Source: Terriglobales bacterium (GTDB taxonomy: Bacteria; Acidobacteriota; Terriglobia; Terriglobales; Acidobacteriaceae). Taken from it: a stretch of DNA of 55,842 bases. Below are positions 33,235-41,639 of this stretch, piece after piece. The stretch is from NCBI GenBank assembly GCA_015655195.1, contig JAATFM010000189.1:1-55842 (forward strand), written 5' to 3'. The translations under genes and the position numbers were made by a program. Within the stretch, counting starts at the first letter, position 1. Each line of letters starts with the position of its first letter. Under the pieces are notes generated by a model. It was not told the DNA's origin. It worked only from the letters and a program-made list of their open reading frames with translations, and made no database searches.

Positions 33235-36200
33235 TCAGAACTCGAACCGTCCTCCAAATTGAAAGTAGCGCTTGTTGCCGGCACCTGTAGAGAAGCCAAA
33301 CTGGGGCTGGGTTGCTTCGTCGTTCGTGATCGCATTCCAGTTTGTGCGGTTGAGCAGGTTGATAAAGTCTCCGCGCAAGGTAAATTTGGCAGATTCGCTC
33401 CAGAAGAAAGGCACAGCAAAGGCCTTGGCGAAGCCTGCATTGACGTTGAAGTATCCAGGGTTGCGGAAGGTATTCGCGCCCTGCTGGCTGAGCACAGGCT
33501 CCGTGCCTGCACCCACCGGATCGGTGAATGTGGCGCCGGTGAAGACTCCGGTCTTAGACACCGCCGTGCGCGAGTATCCCTTCCTGGCCAAGCCTGCGGG
33601 CGGAGTTGGATACGCTGGCGTACCACCACCGCCTCCATCAAAGCCGATGCTGTTGTCGTAAGCGTAGGAGGGACCGCTTGTATTGCCTACACTAAACGGT
33701 GTGCCGGTTTGAGCTACCGTAATGGTGCTGAGCCTCCAGCCGGAGACTGCTTGATTGAGGAGATGGCTGCTTCCGCTGAACTTCGGTATCTCATAGGAGC
33801 CGCCGAAGGAGAACGAATTGGCGATGTCGATGGAAGAAGGGCCGTAGTAGACCTTGGCATCGTAAACTGCCGGCCAGAAGGCAACTTGACCGTAAGAGGA
33901 ATCGTCATAGGTTGGAGCCCATTGAAGCGCCCTTTCCCAGTTGTAGTTAGCCTGGTAGCTTAGCCCCTTGTAATGCTGTTTGAGGGTTACGATCAAGGCG
34001 TTGAAATTGCTTGTGGTGCCGCCGTTGACCGAGTACCGGAGTTGGCCCCACTCAGGAGCGGCCCTCGTCGATCCCACCACGCCGGGTTCCAAATTGAAGT
34101 CGGAATTGCTAACTCCGTTCGGCCCCTGTCCTACGGCTCCTACAACCAGATCGTAACCGTGGCTTCCGGAGTAGGTAATGCCGGCAACAATGTTGGCGGG
34201 GAACTGCTGCTCGATACCCAGCGAATAGAGAAGGAATTTCTCAGGCTTTACATTGGGTGCAAAGCCGTTAAGGTTGACCTGGTAAATGCAGTCTGGCGTG
34301 TCGGTTTTTGCGGGGCACGAGTATACATTCCCGGATGGATCCTGGCCATAGACCGGGAAGGGTAACTTGCCGCCGTATGTTTCACCCCAGGGGGCTGTGG
34401 CCGTCGTGAAATCTCCGAAAGGCAAAGGTGCACTTTCAGTAAGGCTGATTCGCACCGGCGGTTGAGTTGGTAGGTTATTAGCGATCTGGGCCGGCGTCAG
34501 GGCATTCTCATACAGACCTATTCCGCCGTGAATGACAAGCTCTCTACTTTTGAGCGGCGTATAAGAGAAGCCGACGCGGGGCTGGTAGTTTTCATTTTGC
34601 GCGCCTGTAAACGCGTTTGGAGAGATATGTACCGTCGTGTTCAACGCCTGTTCGTGGAAGTTCGATCCGGCGCCCGGATATAAAGGCGAAAACGCGCCCG
34701 AATTCGAATAAGGGCTCGGATTGCCGAAGTCGTCGTAACGAATGCCCGCAGTGATGGTCAGGTTCGGACGTACCTTCCAGGTGTCGTCGATCCAAACGCC
34801 GTTATAGATTGAGGTAGCTCCATAGAGTTGTGGCTGATATCCGCCGGTAAGTCCGCTGATGGTCCAAAGGTACCATGAGAAGTTCCCCGTGTTGCTTAGC
34901 AGCGAGAAAGCATCCGTTATGTTGAAGGTTCCAAATCCTCGCCCATAACTTTGTTGGTTCTCGAGGTAGTCTTGGCGGGAAAACTGGTAGCCGCCCCGGA
35001 TGCTGTGATTACGGAAGCTGTAGCTCACGGTGTCACGAAGATTGTAGGTGTGCTCCAACTGGTTGTTAGGCGCGAAAGGCATGCCGCCAAATGGGTACCA
35101 GAATTGATAGCCATCGGTTGTGTCCAATCCGAATGGGCTCGTCGGAATCGATCCAGCGATAACGGGATCGACCAGGAAAAGTCCGCTGGTCTGACGAAGG
35201 TTGCCGCCGTGCACTTCATTGAGCAGCTTCGGAGAAAACACGTGAACCCAGTTGAGCGAGGCATACTTGTTGGTGCTGGGCGTGACCGCATCCAGAGCGG
35301 GCCGGTCGGCCAGATCGCCGAGGCTCTGGTGGATGCGCTCGTACATGGCGTAGACCCGATCCTTGCCATCCCGGAAGGTCTGGTCCAAACGAATGCTGAA
35401 CTGGGTTCCGTTAAATGGCTGAGCCTGATTGAAGACCTGCCCATGATCGTACATCGGCGTGTCGCAAGGCAGGTTGTAAGGCAGTCCGTTTACGGTCTGG
35501 GGAGTTCCGCAGTTGCTGTCCAACGCAGACGCATCCTTTACCGCATACAGCGGTCCTGGCGTGTCGCGTGTGTTAGGGGCGAGGGTCATCGCCTTGGCCA
35601 TGCCCGAATTCGGGAAGGCTTGGATTCCCCACGCGATGAACGCGGGATCCCAATTGTCCTGGCCAGTAGCACCCACATTGCCAATGCCGGAATTCTGCCT
35701 CTGAATCGAGAAGAAAAAGAAGGTCTTATCCTTAAAGATCGGTCCCCCCACCGAACCGAGAATCTGGTTCTGATGGAATGGATTCACGACATCGGATGGT
35801 GTACCATACGCTGACCCACCACTTGATGGCGCAGCATTAATCGTGTTGATAACACTTTCAGCCGCGCCCACGTTTGAACTGGCGTAGGTGTAATCGATGT
35901 CACCGTGGAATTTATTGCTGCCCGACTTGGTGCTAAAGGAAGTCTGCAGCGAAGCGGATGTGCCATTCTCGACCGAGTATGTTTGTGTCTGAAGGGAAAC
36001 CGTATCAATCATGTCCCCGTTGGGCATCATGATTGCTCCGCCCTGGTTTATGGCATCGGACACCGGGAGATCGTCAATCAGATACAAATTGCCGTTGGTC
36101 CCTTGGCCGTTAGATTGGAAGGGAGGGGCCCAGCTCCCCGCAAAAAGTGTTGAGCCATACCCACCAGCCGGATTGGTATTCTCAAATCCAGTCACGCCGG

Positions 36201-36687
36201 GCGTGAGTGCTATGAGCTGCTGCACATCGTGGCCCGCCATCGGAAGTTGGTTGATCTCGGCTGAGCTCAGCGTCGTCTGAATGCGGGTTTCTTCTGGGTT
36301 CAGGTCCGGGGCCACTGAAGTCACCGTCACGTTGACAGTCCCTGCTCCGGCCGGGGCCAATGTTACGTCCACTCCGCGCGTCTCGTCCGAAGTCACGGTT
36401 ACCGTGATTGATTCCGTCTTGAATCCTCCAAGCGAGGCAATAACCGCATAGTTGCCCGGCGCGATAGCGGTAAAGCGGTAATAACCTGTCGAGTTCGTCG
36501 TTGCCTTCAAATCGACGCCGGTGTCTACGTTGTGGAGTGTAACTGCGGCGCCGGTAATTACCGCGCCGGTAGAATCGGTTACCGTGCCCTGCACATTACT
36601 GCCGAATTGCGCAAGGCCGGGTACAGTCAGGCCCAGAAGAAACAGAAATAGCGCTCCCAAACGAAACTGAATTTTTCCTGAAAACAT
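33235..36687 (-). CDS. TonB-dependent receptor, Oar-like (receptor C)
   Basis: This is a 1,150-residue outer-membrane receptor from the ATG at 36687 (GGGGAGG upstream; the earlier start at 36705 would lie over that ribosome site). The signal peptide ends at VPGLAQFG. The regulatory beta-sandwich spans about 28-115 (VQGTVTDSTGAVITGAAVTL, STGYYRFTAIAPGNYAV). The plug includes EINQLPMAGHDVQQLIALTP and LYLIDDLPVSDAINQGG. The barrel contains many DTVSYSFRNHSIRGGYQFS-like strands and ends FGGRFEF. It opens the third block of carbohydrate genes on the minus strand but is not obviously in an operon: GH31 ends 537 bases upstream. A weak LacI-type site lies about 55 bases from the start codon. Confidence 0.94.
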   Translation of the reverse strand: MFSGKIQFRLGALFLFLLGLTVPGLAQFGSNVQGTVTDSTGAVITGAAVTLHNVDTGVDLKATTNSTGYYRFTAIAPGNYAVIASLGGFKTESITVTVTSDETRGVDVTLAPAGAGTVNVTVTSVAPDLNPEETRIQTTLSSAEINQLPMAGHDVQQLIALTPGVTGFENTNPAGGYGSTLFAGSWAPPFQSNGQGTNGNLYLIDDLPVSDAINQGGAIMMPNGDMIDTVSLQTQTYSVENGTSASLQTSFSTKSGSNKFHGDIDYTYASSNVGAAESVINTINAAPSSGGSAYGTPSDVVNPFHQNQILGSVGGPIFKDKTFFFFSIQRQNSGIGNVGATGQDNWDPAFIAWGIQAFPNSGMAKAMTLAPNTRDTPGPLYAVKDASALDSNCGTPQTVNGLPYNLPCDTPMYDHGQVFNQAQPFNGTQFSIRLDQTFRDGKDRVYAMYERIHQSLGDLADRPALDAVTPSTNKYASLNWVHVFSPKLLNEVHGGNLRQTSGLFLVDPVIAGSIPTSPFGLDTTDGYQFWYPFGGMPFAPNNQLEHTYNLRDTVSYSFRNHSIRGGYQFSRQDYLENQQSYGRGFGTFNITDAFSLLSNTGNFSWYLWTISGLTGGYQPQLYGATSIYNGVWIDDTWKVRPNLTITAGIRYDDFGNPSPYSNSGAFSPLYPGAGSNFHEQALNTTVHISPNAFTGAQNENYQPRVGFSYTPLKSRELVIHGGIGLYENALTPAQIANNLPTQPPVRISLTESAPLPFGDFTTATAPWGETYGGKLPFPVYGQDPSGNVYSCPAKTDTPDCIYQVNLNGFAPNVKPEKFLLYSLGIEQQFPANIVAGITYSGSHGYDLVVGAVGQGPNGVSNSDFNLEPGVVGSTRAAPEWGQLRYSVNGGTTSNFNALIVTLKQHYKGLSYQANYNWERALQWAPTYDDSSYGQVAFWPAVYDAKVYYGPSSIDIANSFSFGGSYEIPKFSGSSHLLNQAVSGWRLSTITVAQTGTPFSVGNTSGPSYAYDNSIGFDGGGGGTPAYPTPPAGLARKGYSRTAVSKTGVFTGATFTDPVGAGTEPVLSQQGANTFRNPGYFNVNAGFAKAFAVPFFWSESAKFTLRGDFINLLNRTNWNAITNDEATQPQFGFSTGAGNKRYFQFGGRFEF

Positions 36688-36740
36688 TGTGTTTTGCCTC
36701 CCCAAAATTGTTGCTTTAGCCGCAGACGTCTCTCTTGGAT

Positions 36741-36752
36741 GAATATGTTTTC
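36741..36752. promoter_or_regulatory. Weak LacI-type site and a short dyad upstream of receptor C
   Basis: GAATATGTTTTC matches the lacI/araD inner operator GAATGCGTTTTC at 10 of 12 positions but lacks the central CG. A second dyad, CATTTC-c-GAAATG, lies at 36854-36866. The rest of the 36688-37223 gap, AT-rich around 36775-36890, has no gene I can support. A 116-codon frame there looks accidental. Confidence 0.35.
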
Positions 36753-37210
36753 GTCCATTTCAACGCTTCACTACATTTGCGCTGACGCCGAACGCAATCT
36801 AATACTCCAATTATTGGACTGTCAATAGAAGATTGGAATTTTTCCTCATATGACATTTCCGAAATGACGAGCCGGAATGCGTCTAAATCTTATTCGGCTC
36901 GTTGATCGGCGAGTCGTAGAGCAGATTTCTTGAAACCTGCGATATAAGGCCATATTGTGCGGCATGCGACCGTGGCAGTGATTGACGAAGGCGCACAGGA
37001 CATATGCTGCCGGAACTCGTGCTGAAATCCAATCATAAGTCGATAAATTGAAATTATTTCTGATATGAATTCACGTGCGTGGCCTGCCTGGCAGGTGCGG
37101 TAAGGAACGGGCTTGCACAAACCACATCGACGGTCACCAGGGAGAGATGCGAATCCGGCAGCCGTTCCGCTTTTCACGGATCGACTGCCATTGGAAAAGC
37201 TCATGCCGCA

Positions 37211-37238
37211 GAAGCGGCGCAGCTTAATGCGCCGCTTC
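37211..37238 (-). terminator. Hairpin overlapping the GH31 stop codon
   Basis: GAAGCGGCGCA (37211-37221) and TGCGCCGCTTC (37228-37238) pair perfectly over 11 bp with a 6-base loop that contains the GH31 stop codon (37224-37226). A short T4 run lies about 10 bases beyond on the minus strand. It probably ends the GH31 transcript. Confidence 0.6.
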
Positions 37239-40043
37239 ACTCACCTGTTTCTGTGCCCTGGCCATTGCGTCTGCGCGCTTCTGCTGCGAGGCATCCACGT
37301 TGGCAGGCCGCGTGTCCTCGTGCTCGTGCCGGATAGCTTGGTCTGCGCGCTGCGCAAAGTCCCGTCCAATCTCCTCAACTGCGGCTTGGGCCTGCGGCAG
37401 CGCCTGGTGGAAGTGCGCCAGTTCCTCGGCAGCTTTTTCAGGGTGATAGCTTAGCCGACCGCCTGCCTGCATCGCGTCCACAAGCGCGTCCGGCGGATGA
37501 GAGGCGGGCCAGGTCTGGCTGATGGCATCGTATGCTCCGCGCAAGCGCGTCATGGCGCCGGGGAAACCATCCAATTCGCCGCGCCGCGCCGCCAGGTCAT
37601 GGGCGCGATGAACCTCAACCGTGACTTTCGAACTCACGCTTGTGGTTGGCACAGGGATGACGGTTGTGAGCGTGTTGCCTTCATAGCGCCAGCCGTCTTC
37701 GCCTGTTGGTCCGGCATGGTTCACGGTGACGCCATTCACCGTCACTGTCTCCGGGGGCCAGTCGCCGGGTAGGCGCACCTCATACCGCCGGCTCGTCATC
37801 ATGCCCGGATAGCCGCGCTCCACCGGCTCAATCTCAACGCGCATCGTGTCGCCGTCCTGCGCGGCATGGATCGGCGTAAGGGCAAAGACGCCGTGCTGAT
37901 ACTCGACCGAGACGCCGGAATCCTCATACACCGAATAGCTGGACGTGGAGCCTGACGCGAGAGGCCATACGTTGATGATGAGCGGGTCCACTGGCTTCTC
38001 GCCCGTGTAAAGCATGGGCGGCTGCATGGGCACAATGGCTCCCGCCTTCACAAAAACCGGCGTCTGGTCGATGGAGAAGCTGCGATCGAAGCTTGCCGGA
38101 CCTTGCAGATGCTTGCCCGTGGGCCATTCGATCCAATCGCCCTCGGGCAACCATACCGTTTCGGTCGCCAGACCGGAGGCTTTGTCCACTGGCGTTACCA
38201 CGGGAGCCACCAGCATCTGGTCGCCGAAGAGGTACTCGCTTTTGCTCGTGTAGGCTTCCGGCGCTTCCGGCCAGTCGTAGTAGAGCGGGCGGAAGAAGGC
38301 TACGCCGGTGTCGTAGGTGCGGCGCGCTTCGGTGTAGATATAGGGTTGCAGAGCATAGCGGAGCTGGAAGGTCGAGCGCAGGATGTCGGAAAACGGCTCA
38401 GGATAGGCCCAGATGCGCCGCTCGGAGTCTGCGTTCTTGGTGGTGTGTGTACGCAGGATCGGGCTGAAAGCGCCAAACTGAACCCATCGCGTGAACAACT
38501 CCGGATCGATGGCGCCGGGCATGTGCCCGCCAATGTCGTGGCTCCAGTAGGCATAGCCCACATTCGCCGCGGTGGCCGTGAACCAGGGCTGGAAGGCGAG
38601 CGACGGCCACATGGAGTATGTGTCGCCGGAGAAGCCGATCTGGTAGCGATGATTGCCCAGCCCACCCCAGCGATGGAAAAGCAGCGGACGCTTGCCCTCG
38701 CGCTGCTGGTCGGTGAAGTGAACGTAATTCAGCCACCATGTCGGGCTTACTCCGGCCATCTTCGTGGTCGGCTCCTGCTGCCAGTCCAGCCACCAGAAGT
38801 CGATGCCCTGCTTCTCAAGCGGATGGTGAATGAGGTTCATGTAGTTCGTTGCAAACTTTTTGTCTGTAATGTCGAACGGCACATATTGTTTGGTCGCCGG
38901 ATCGATGCCCATTGCGCGCGCCATCTCCGGGTAATGATTTTCCCACGGTTGAATGCCCGAGGCGGGGTGCAGATTTAAGCTGGTTTTCAGTCCATCGGCG
39001 TGGAGCTTGGCCAGGAACTGATCGGGGTCCGGGAACAGGAGCTGATTCCAGCTATAGCCTGTCCAGCCCTTTGAGTGGCCGCTCGTATCCATCACGTTGA
39101 ACTTCATGCCGAAGGTCGGGTGCCAGTCCATATCGATGACGAAGACATCAAGGGGAACATTGTTCTGGTGGAACCCGCGGATGATCTCATCGATCTCCTG
39201 ATCGGAGTAGGCCCAGTACCGCGACCACCAGGCTCCGAAGGCAAAGCGTGGCGGCAGTGGAATGCGCCCCGCAACGCGGACGTAATCTCCCATGGCGCGC
39301 TTGTAGTCGTGGCCGTAGCCGAAGAAATACCAGTCCTGGCGGTCTCCGGCGGGGCGCTCCATGACCCAGGGCCAGGGGCTGTTTTCGCCATCTTTGAAGC
39401 GGAAGTCGGATGAGTCAAAGAGCGGGCGCGTTGAGTCGTCCACCAGCGCCCACCCGGAGCGCGATACCAGACCGTCGCCAAGCGGTTCTTTGGTCTTGCC
39501 GCCCAGTGCGCCGTCCAGGGTTCGCGTGGTGCCTTGAAGGTTTTGCTCGTCGGCAAGTCCCGGATGCCAGGCGATGGGCTTGCCGTCAACCGCCTGCTCG
39601 ATGCTGAGATTCTGCGGTGTGAACTGGCCGCTGGCCTGACCTGCTGCCGGCGTATACGTCAGCGTCAGCGCGCTGGTTTTGAGAAGCAGCCGATGCCCAC
39701 CCTTCGTCACGGTCCGCGAAAACTCAGGCACCGGCAACCTGCGGTTGAGGAATACCAACGAGGCATGATCCTCAAATTTGCCGTCCGCTGCCCATTCCAT
39801 GCGGATGAGCTGCGGCGTGAGAACTGTAAACCGCGCCTTGCCGAGAGTCACGATGGCTTTTGGATCGGCAACGGGGTCCGTGATTTCATTTCCAGTCGCG
39901 GAAGAAACGGCGGTTGTTGCGAGAGTCGCGGCGGGCTGCTGAGGGATTCGCGGGAGCTGGGCATTGACGCATGTCGTGGCTAGGGCTGCGATCGCTAATA
40001 TGCTGAAACATGGGAAACCGGGAATCAATTTGCCTGCCGTCAT
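37224..40043 (-). CDS. Exported GH31-family glycosidase
   Basis: This is a 939-residue protein started at the ATG at 40043, with GGAGG 10 bases upstream. The frame open to 40139 shows no export signal. The signal peptide is MTAGKLIPGFPCFSILAIAA followed by LATTCVNA. An N-terminal galactose-mutarotase-like domain precedes the TIM barrel, which has VFVIDMDWH (Asp304, Asp306), the nucleophile Asp420 in FWWLDWQQEP, the acid/base Asp474 in GFSGDTYSMWPSL, and the NVGYAYWSHDIGGH block. A DUF5110-like beta-domain and a helical, charged tail of about 110 residues (HEHEDTRPANVDASQQKRAD) close the protein. GH31 includes alpha-glucosidases, alpha-xylosidases and alpha-galactosidases, and I cannot separate these here. 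A periplasmic or secreted site of action is likely. Confidence 0.92.
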   Translation of the reverse strand: MTAGKLIPGFPCFSILAIAALATTCVNAQLPRIPQQPAATLATTAVSSATGNEITDPVADPKAIVTLGKARFTVLTPQLIRMEWAADGKFEDHASLVFLNRRLPVPEFSRTVTKGGHRLLLKTSALTLTYTPAAGQASGQFTPQNLSIEQAVDGKPIAWHPGLADEQNLQGTTRTLDGALGGKTKEPLGDGLVSRSGWALVDDSTRPLFDSSDFRFKDGENSPWPWVMERPAGDRQDWYFFGYGHDYKRAMGDYVRVAGRIPLPPRFAFGAWWSRYWAYSDQEIDEIIRGFHQNNVPLDVFVIDMDWHPTFGMKFNVMDTSGHSKGWTGYSWNQLLFPDPDQFLAKLHADGLKTSLNLHPASGIQPWENHYPEMARAMGIDPATKQYVPFDITDKKFATNYMNLIHHPLEKQGIDFWWLDWQQEPTTKMAGVSPTWWLNYVHFTDQQREGKRPLLFHRWGGLGNHRYQIGFSGDTYSMWPSLAFQPWFTATAANVGYAYWSHDIGGHMPGAIDPELFTRWVQFGAFSPILRTHTTKNADSERRIWAYPEPFSDILRSTFQLRYALQPYIYTEARRTYDTGVAFFRPLYYDWPEAPEAYTSKSEYLFGDQMLVAPVVTPVDKASGLATETVWLPEGDWIEWPTGKHLQGPASFDRSFSIDQTPVFVKAGAIVPMQPPMLYTGEKPVDPLIINVWPLASGSTSSYSVYEDSGVSVEYQHGVFALTPIHAAQDGDTMRVEIEPVERGYPGMMTSRRYEVRLPGDWPPETVTVNGVTVNHAGPTGEDGWRYEGNTLTTVIPVPTTSVSSKVTVEVHRAHDLAARRGELDGFPGAMTRLRGAYDAISQTWPASHPPDALVDAMQAGGRLSYHPEKAAEELAHFHQALPQAQAAVEEIGRDFAQRADQAIRHEHEDTRPANVDASQQKRADAMARAQKQVSEAAH

Positions 40044-40188
40044 GGCTGATGCGCCTCCAGGAGTGTACGGAAATAGTTTTTCATTTGAAAGCCGATGTCG
40101 TTCCAATTCACGATAAACCAGGAACCGCGCCGGAAGCATACAGGTTCCGTTCTCTGGTAGTGTCCTGATTTCTTTTCGGCATTTCCTC

Positions 40189-40246
40189 GGGGGCTAAAGC
40201 CCCCTGTCCTTTTGCGGCGATTTACGGCGCGGCTAAAGCCGCGCCC
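40189..40246. repeat. Pair of REP-like palindromes with TAAA loops
   Basis: GGGGGC-taaa-GCCCCC at 40189-40204 is followed by GGCGCGGC-taaa-GCCGCGCC at 40227-40246. Both are perfect stems around the same TAAA loop, in the 298-base gap between the divergent GH31 and SGNH genes (40044-40341). Palindromes with a GGC-TAAA-GCC core are scattered through many acidobacterial genomes (recollection). They may act as terminators or as relics of RAYT-type mobile repeats. Confidence 0.7.
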
Positions 40247-40341
40247 TTTCAAGACAATGGCAAATTTAGCTCGTCGGCCGGGGTGCACGGCGCGGCTGGA
40301 GCATATATCCTTACGCCGATACCGGAAAGGATGTTTTTGGA

Positions 40342-41619
40342 ATGCCCTGCAAACTCGCATCGTTATCTACTACAGCACTCGTCGTCTCAGGATTACTTCT
40401 GTTCTGGTCCGCATGCGCGCAGGCGCAGAGCTTCACGCTGCATGATGGGGACCGCGTTACATTTTACGGGGATAGTATTACTGCCCAGCGGGAATACACG
40501 GAGGATATTGAGAACTTTGTGCTGACCCGTTTTCCTTCCTGGAAGGTCTCGTTTCACAATGCCGGCGTGGGCGGCGACAGGGTCAGCGGCGGATATGCCG
40601 GGCCTGTCGATCTACGTCTCGACCGCGATGTGTTTCCGTGGAAGCCGAACGTTGTCACGATTATGCTTGGCATGAATGACGGCTACTATCGGCAGAGCGA
40701 GTCCGGCATTGTCGCCACCTATCGCGACGGCTACCGCCATCTTGTCGATTCCCTTCAGCAGCATTTGCCGCAGGCGCAGATTACCCTGATCGGGCCATCG
40801 CCCTATGACGATGTGACGCGTGAGCCGCAATACCCCGGAGGGTACAACGGCGTCCTGCTCGATGACGGCGAGTTTGCCGCGCACCTGGCAGCGGAGAAGC
40901 ATCTTTCCGTCGTTGACTTCAATGCGCCTGTCACGCAGTTTCTCAAGACGATCAGCAAGCAGGCTCCCGATCTTGCCCAGCAGGTGATTCCGGATCGCGT
41001 GCATCCGCAGCAGGGCGGTCATTGGATCATGGCAGAAAGCCTGCTCAAGAGTTGGAATGCGCCAATGCTTGTCAGCTCGGCTGTATTCCACGTGACTGCC
41101 GAATCCGCGACCGCAACCGCAGTCAACGCCGAGATTGCGGATACGCGCCGCATGAAGACCGGAATCGAGTGGACCGAATCGGAAAAGGCGCTGCCGCTGC
41201 CCTTTCCTCCGCCGGAGCTTGATCCCGTGCTTGGAACCGTGCTGAAGCTGTCGGATATTGTGAGTGCCCTAGATCAGGAAACATTGCAGGTGGAGGGATT
41301 GGCATCGGGCTCTTACGAACTGCTCATCGATGGGCAGAAGATCGCGGCCTTTTCGGCAGAGGAGCTTCACGCGGGAGTCAATCTGGCCACGCTCGATACG
41401 CCGATGCTGAAGCAGGCGAGACTGGTTGCGGCCGATACGCAGGCGCGCAATGTGATCGAGTCTGCGCGCTTCGATATTATCTATGGCTCGCATGAGGCGG
41501 AGTCGTCGAAGACCGCGGCGGCGCTGGCCGCGGCAATGCCGGCTGCCGAGGCACGCCAGCGCGCGGATGCGCAGCCGCATCCGCATCGCTTTGAGCTTCG
41601 ACTTCGCGGCGCACAGTAA
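40342..41619 (+). CDS. Exported SGNH/GDSL-family hydrolase (carbohydrate esterase-like)
   Basis: This is a 425-residue protein with a signal peptide ending at SACAQAQS. The SGNH fold shows block I YGDSIT (Ser45), block II NAGVGGDRVSGG, block III GMNDGYY (Asn112) and block V PDRVHPQQGGH (Asp218, His221), giving a complete Ser-His-Asp triad plus oxyanion residues. Residues about 235-400 form an additional region with beta-sandwich character, ending in an Ala-rich helix (SSKTAAALAAAMPAAEA). SGNH enzymes of this layout in polysaccharide loci usually deacetylate or demethylate sugars in pectin or xylan. The specific ester is unknown. It is convergent with the GH78-like gene, with 20 bases between stop codons. 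The ribosome site is modest (AAGGA about 11 bases upstream). Confidence 0.9.
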   Translation: MPCKLASLSTTALVVSGLLLFWSACAQAQSFTLHDGDRVTFYGDSITAQREYTEDIENFVLTRFPSWKVSFHNAGVGGDRVSGGYAGPVDLRLDRDVFPWKPNVVTIMLGMNDGYYRQSESGIVATYRDGYRHLVDSLQQHLPQAQITLIGPSPYDDVTREPQYPGGYNGVLLDDGEFAAHLAAEKHLSVVDFNAPVTQFLKTISKQAPDLAQQVIPDRVHPQQGGHWIMAESLLKSWNAPMLVSSAVFHVTAESATATAVNAEIADTRRMKTGIEWTESEKALPLPFPPPELDPVLGTVLKLSDIVSALDQETLQVEGLASGSYELLIDGQKIAAFSAEELHAGVNLATLDTPMLKQARLVAADTQARNVIESARFDIIYGSHEAESSKTAAALAAAMPAAEARQRADAQPHPHRFELRLRGAQ

Positions 41620-41639
41620 GGAAACCGCCGCAATGCCGT

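Noticed and set aside
36890-37240. 116-codon minus-strand open frame between receptor C and GH31
   Set aside because: It overlaps the end of GH31 and its hairpin, lacks a ribosome site, and its Arg/Cys-rich translation matches no family I know.
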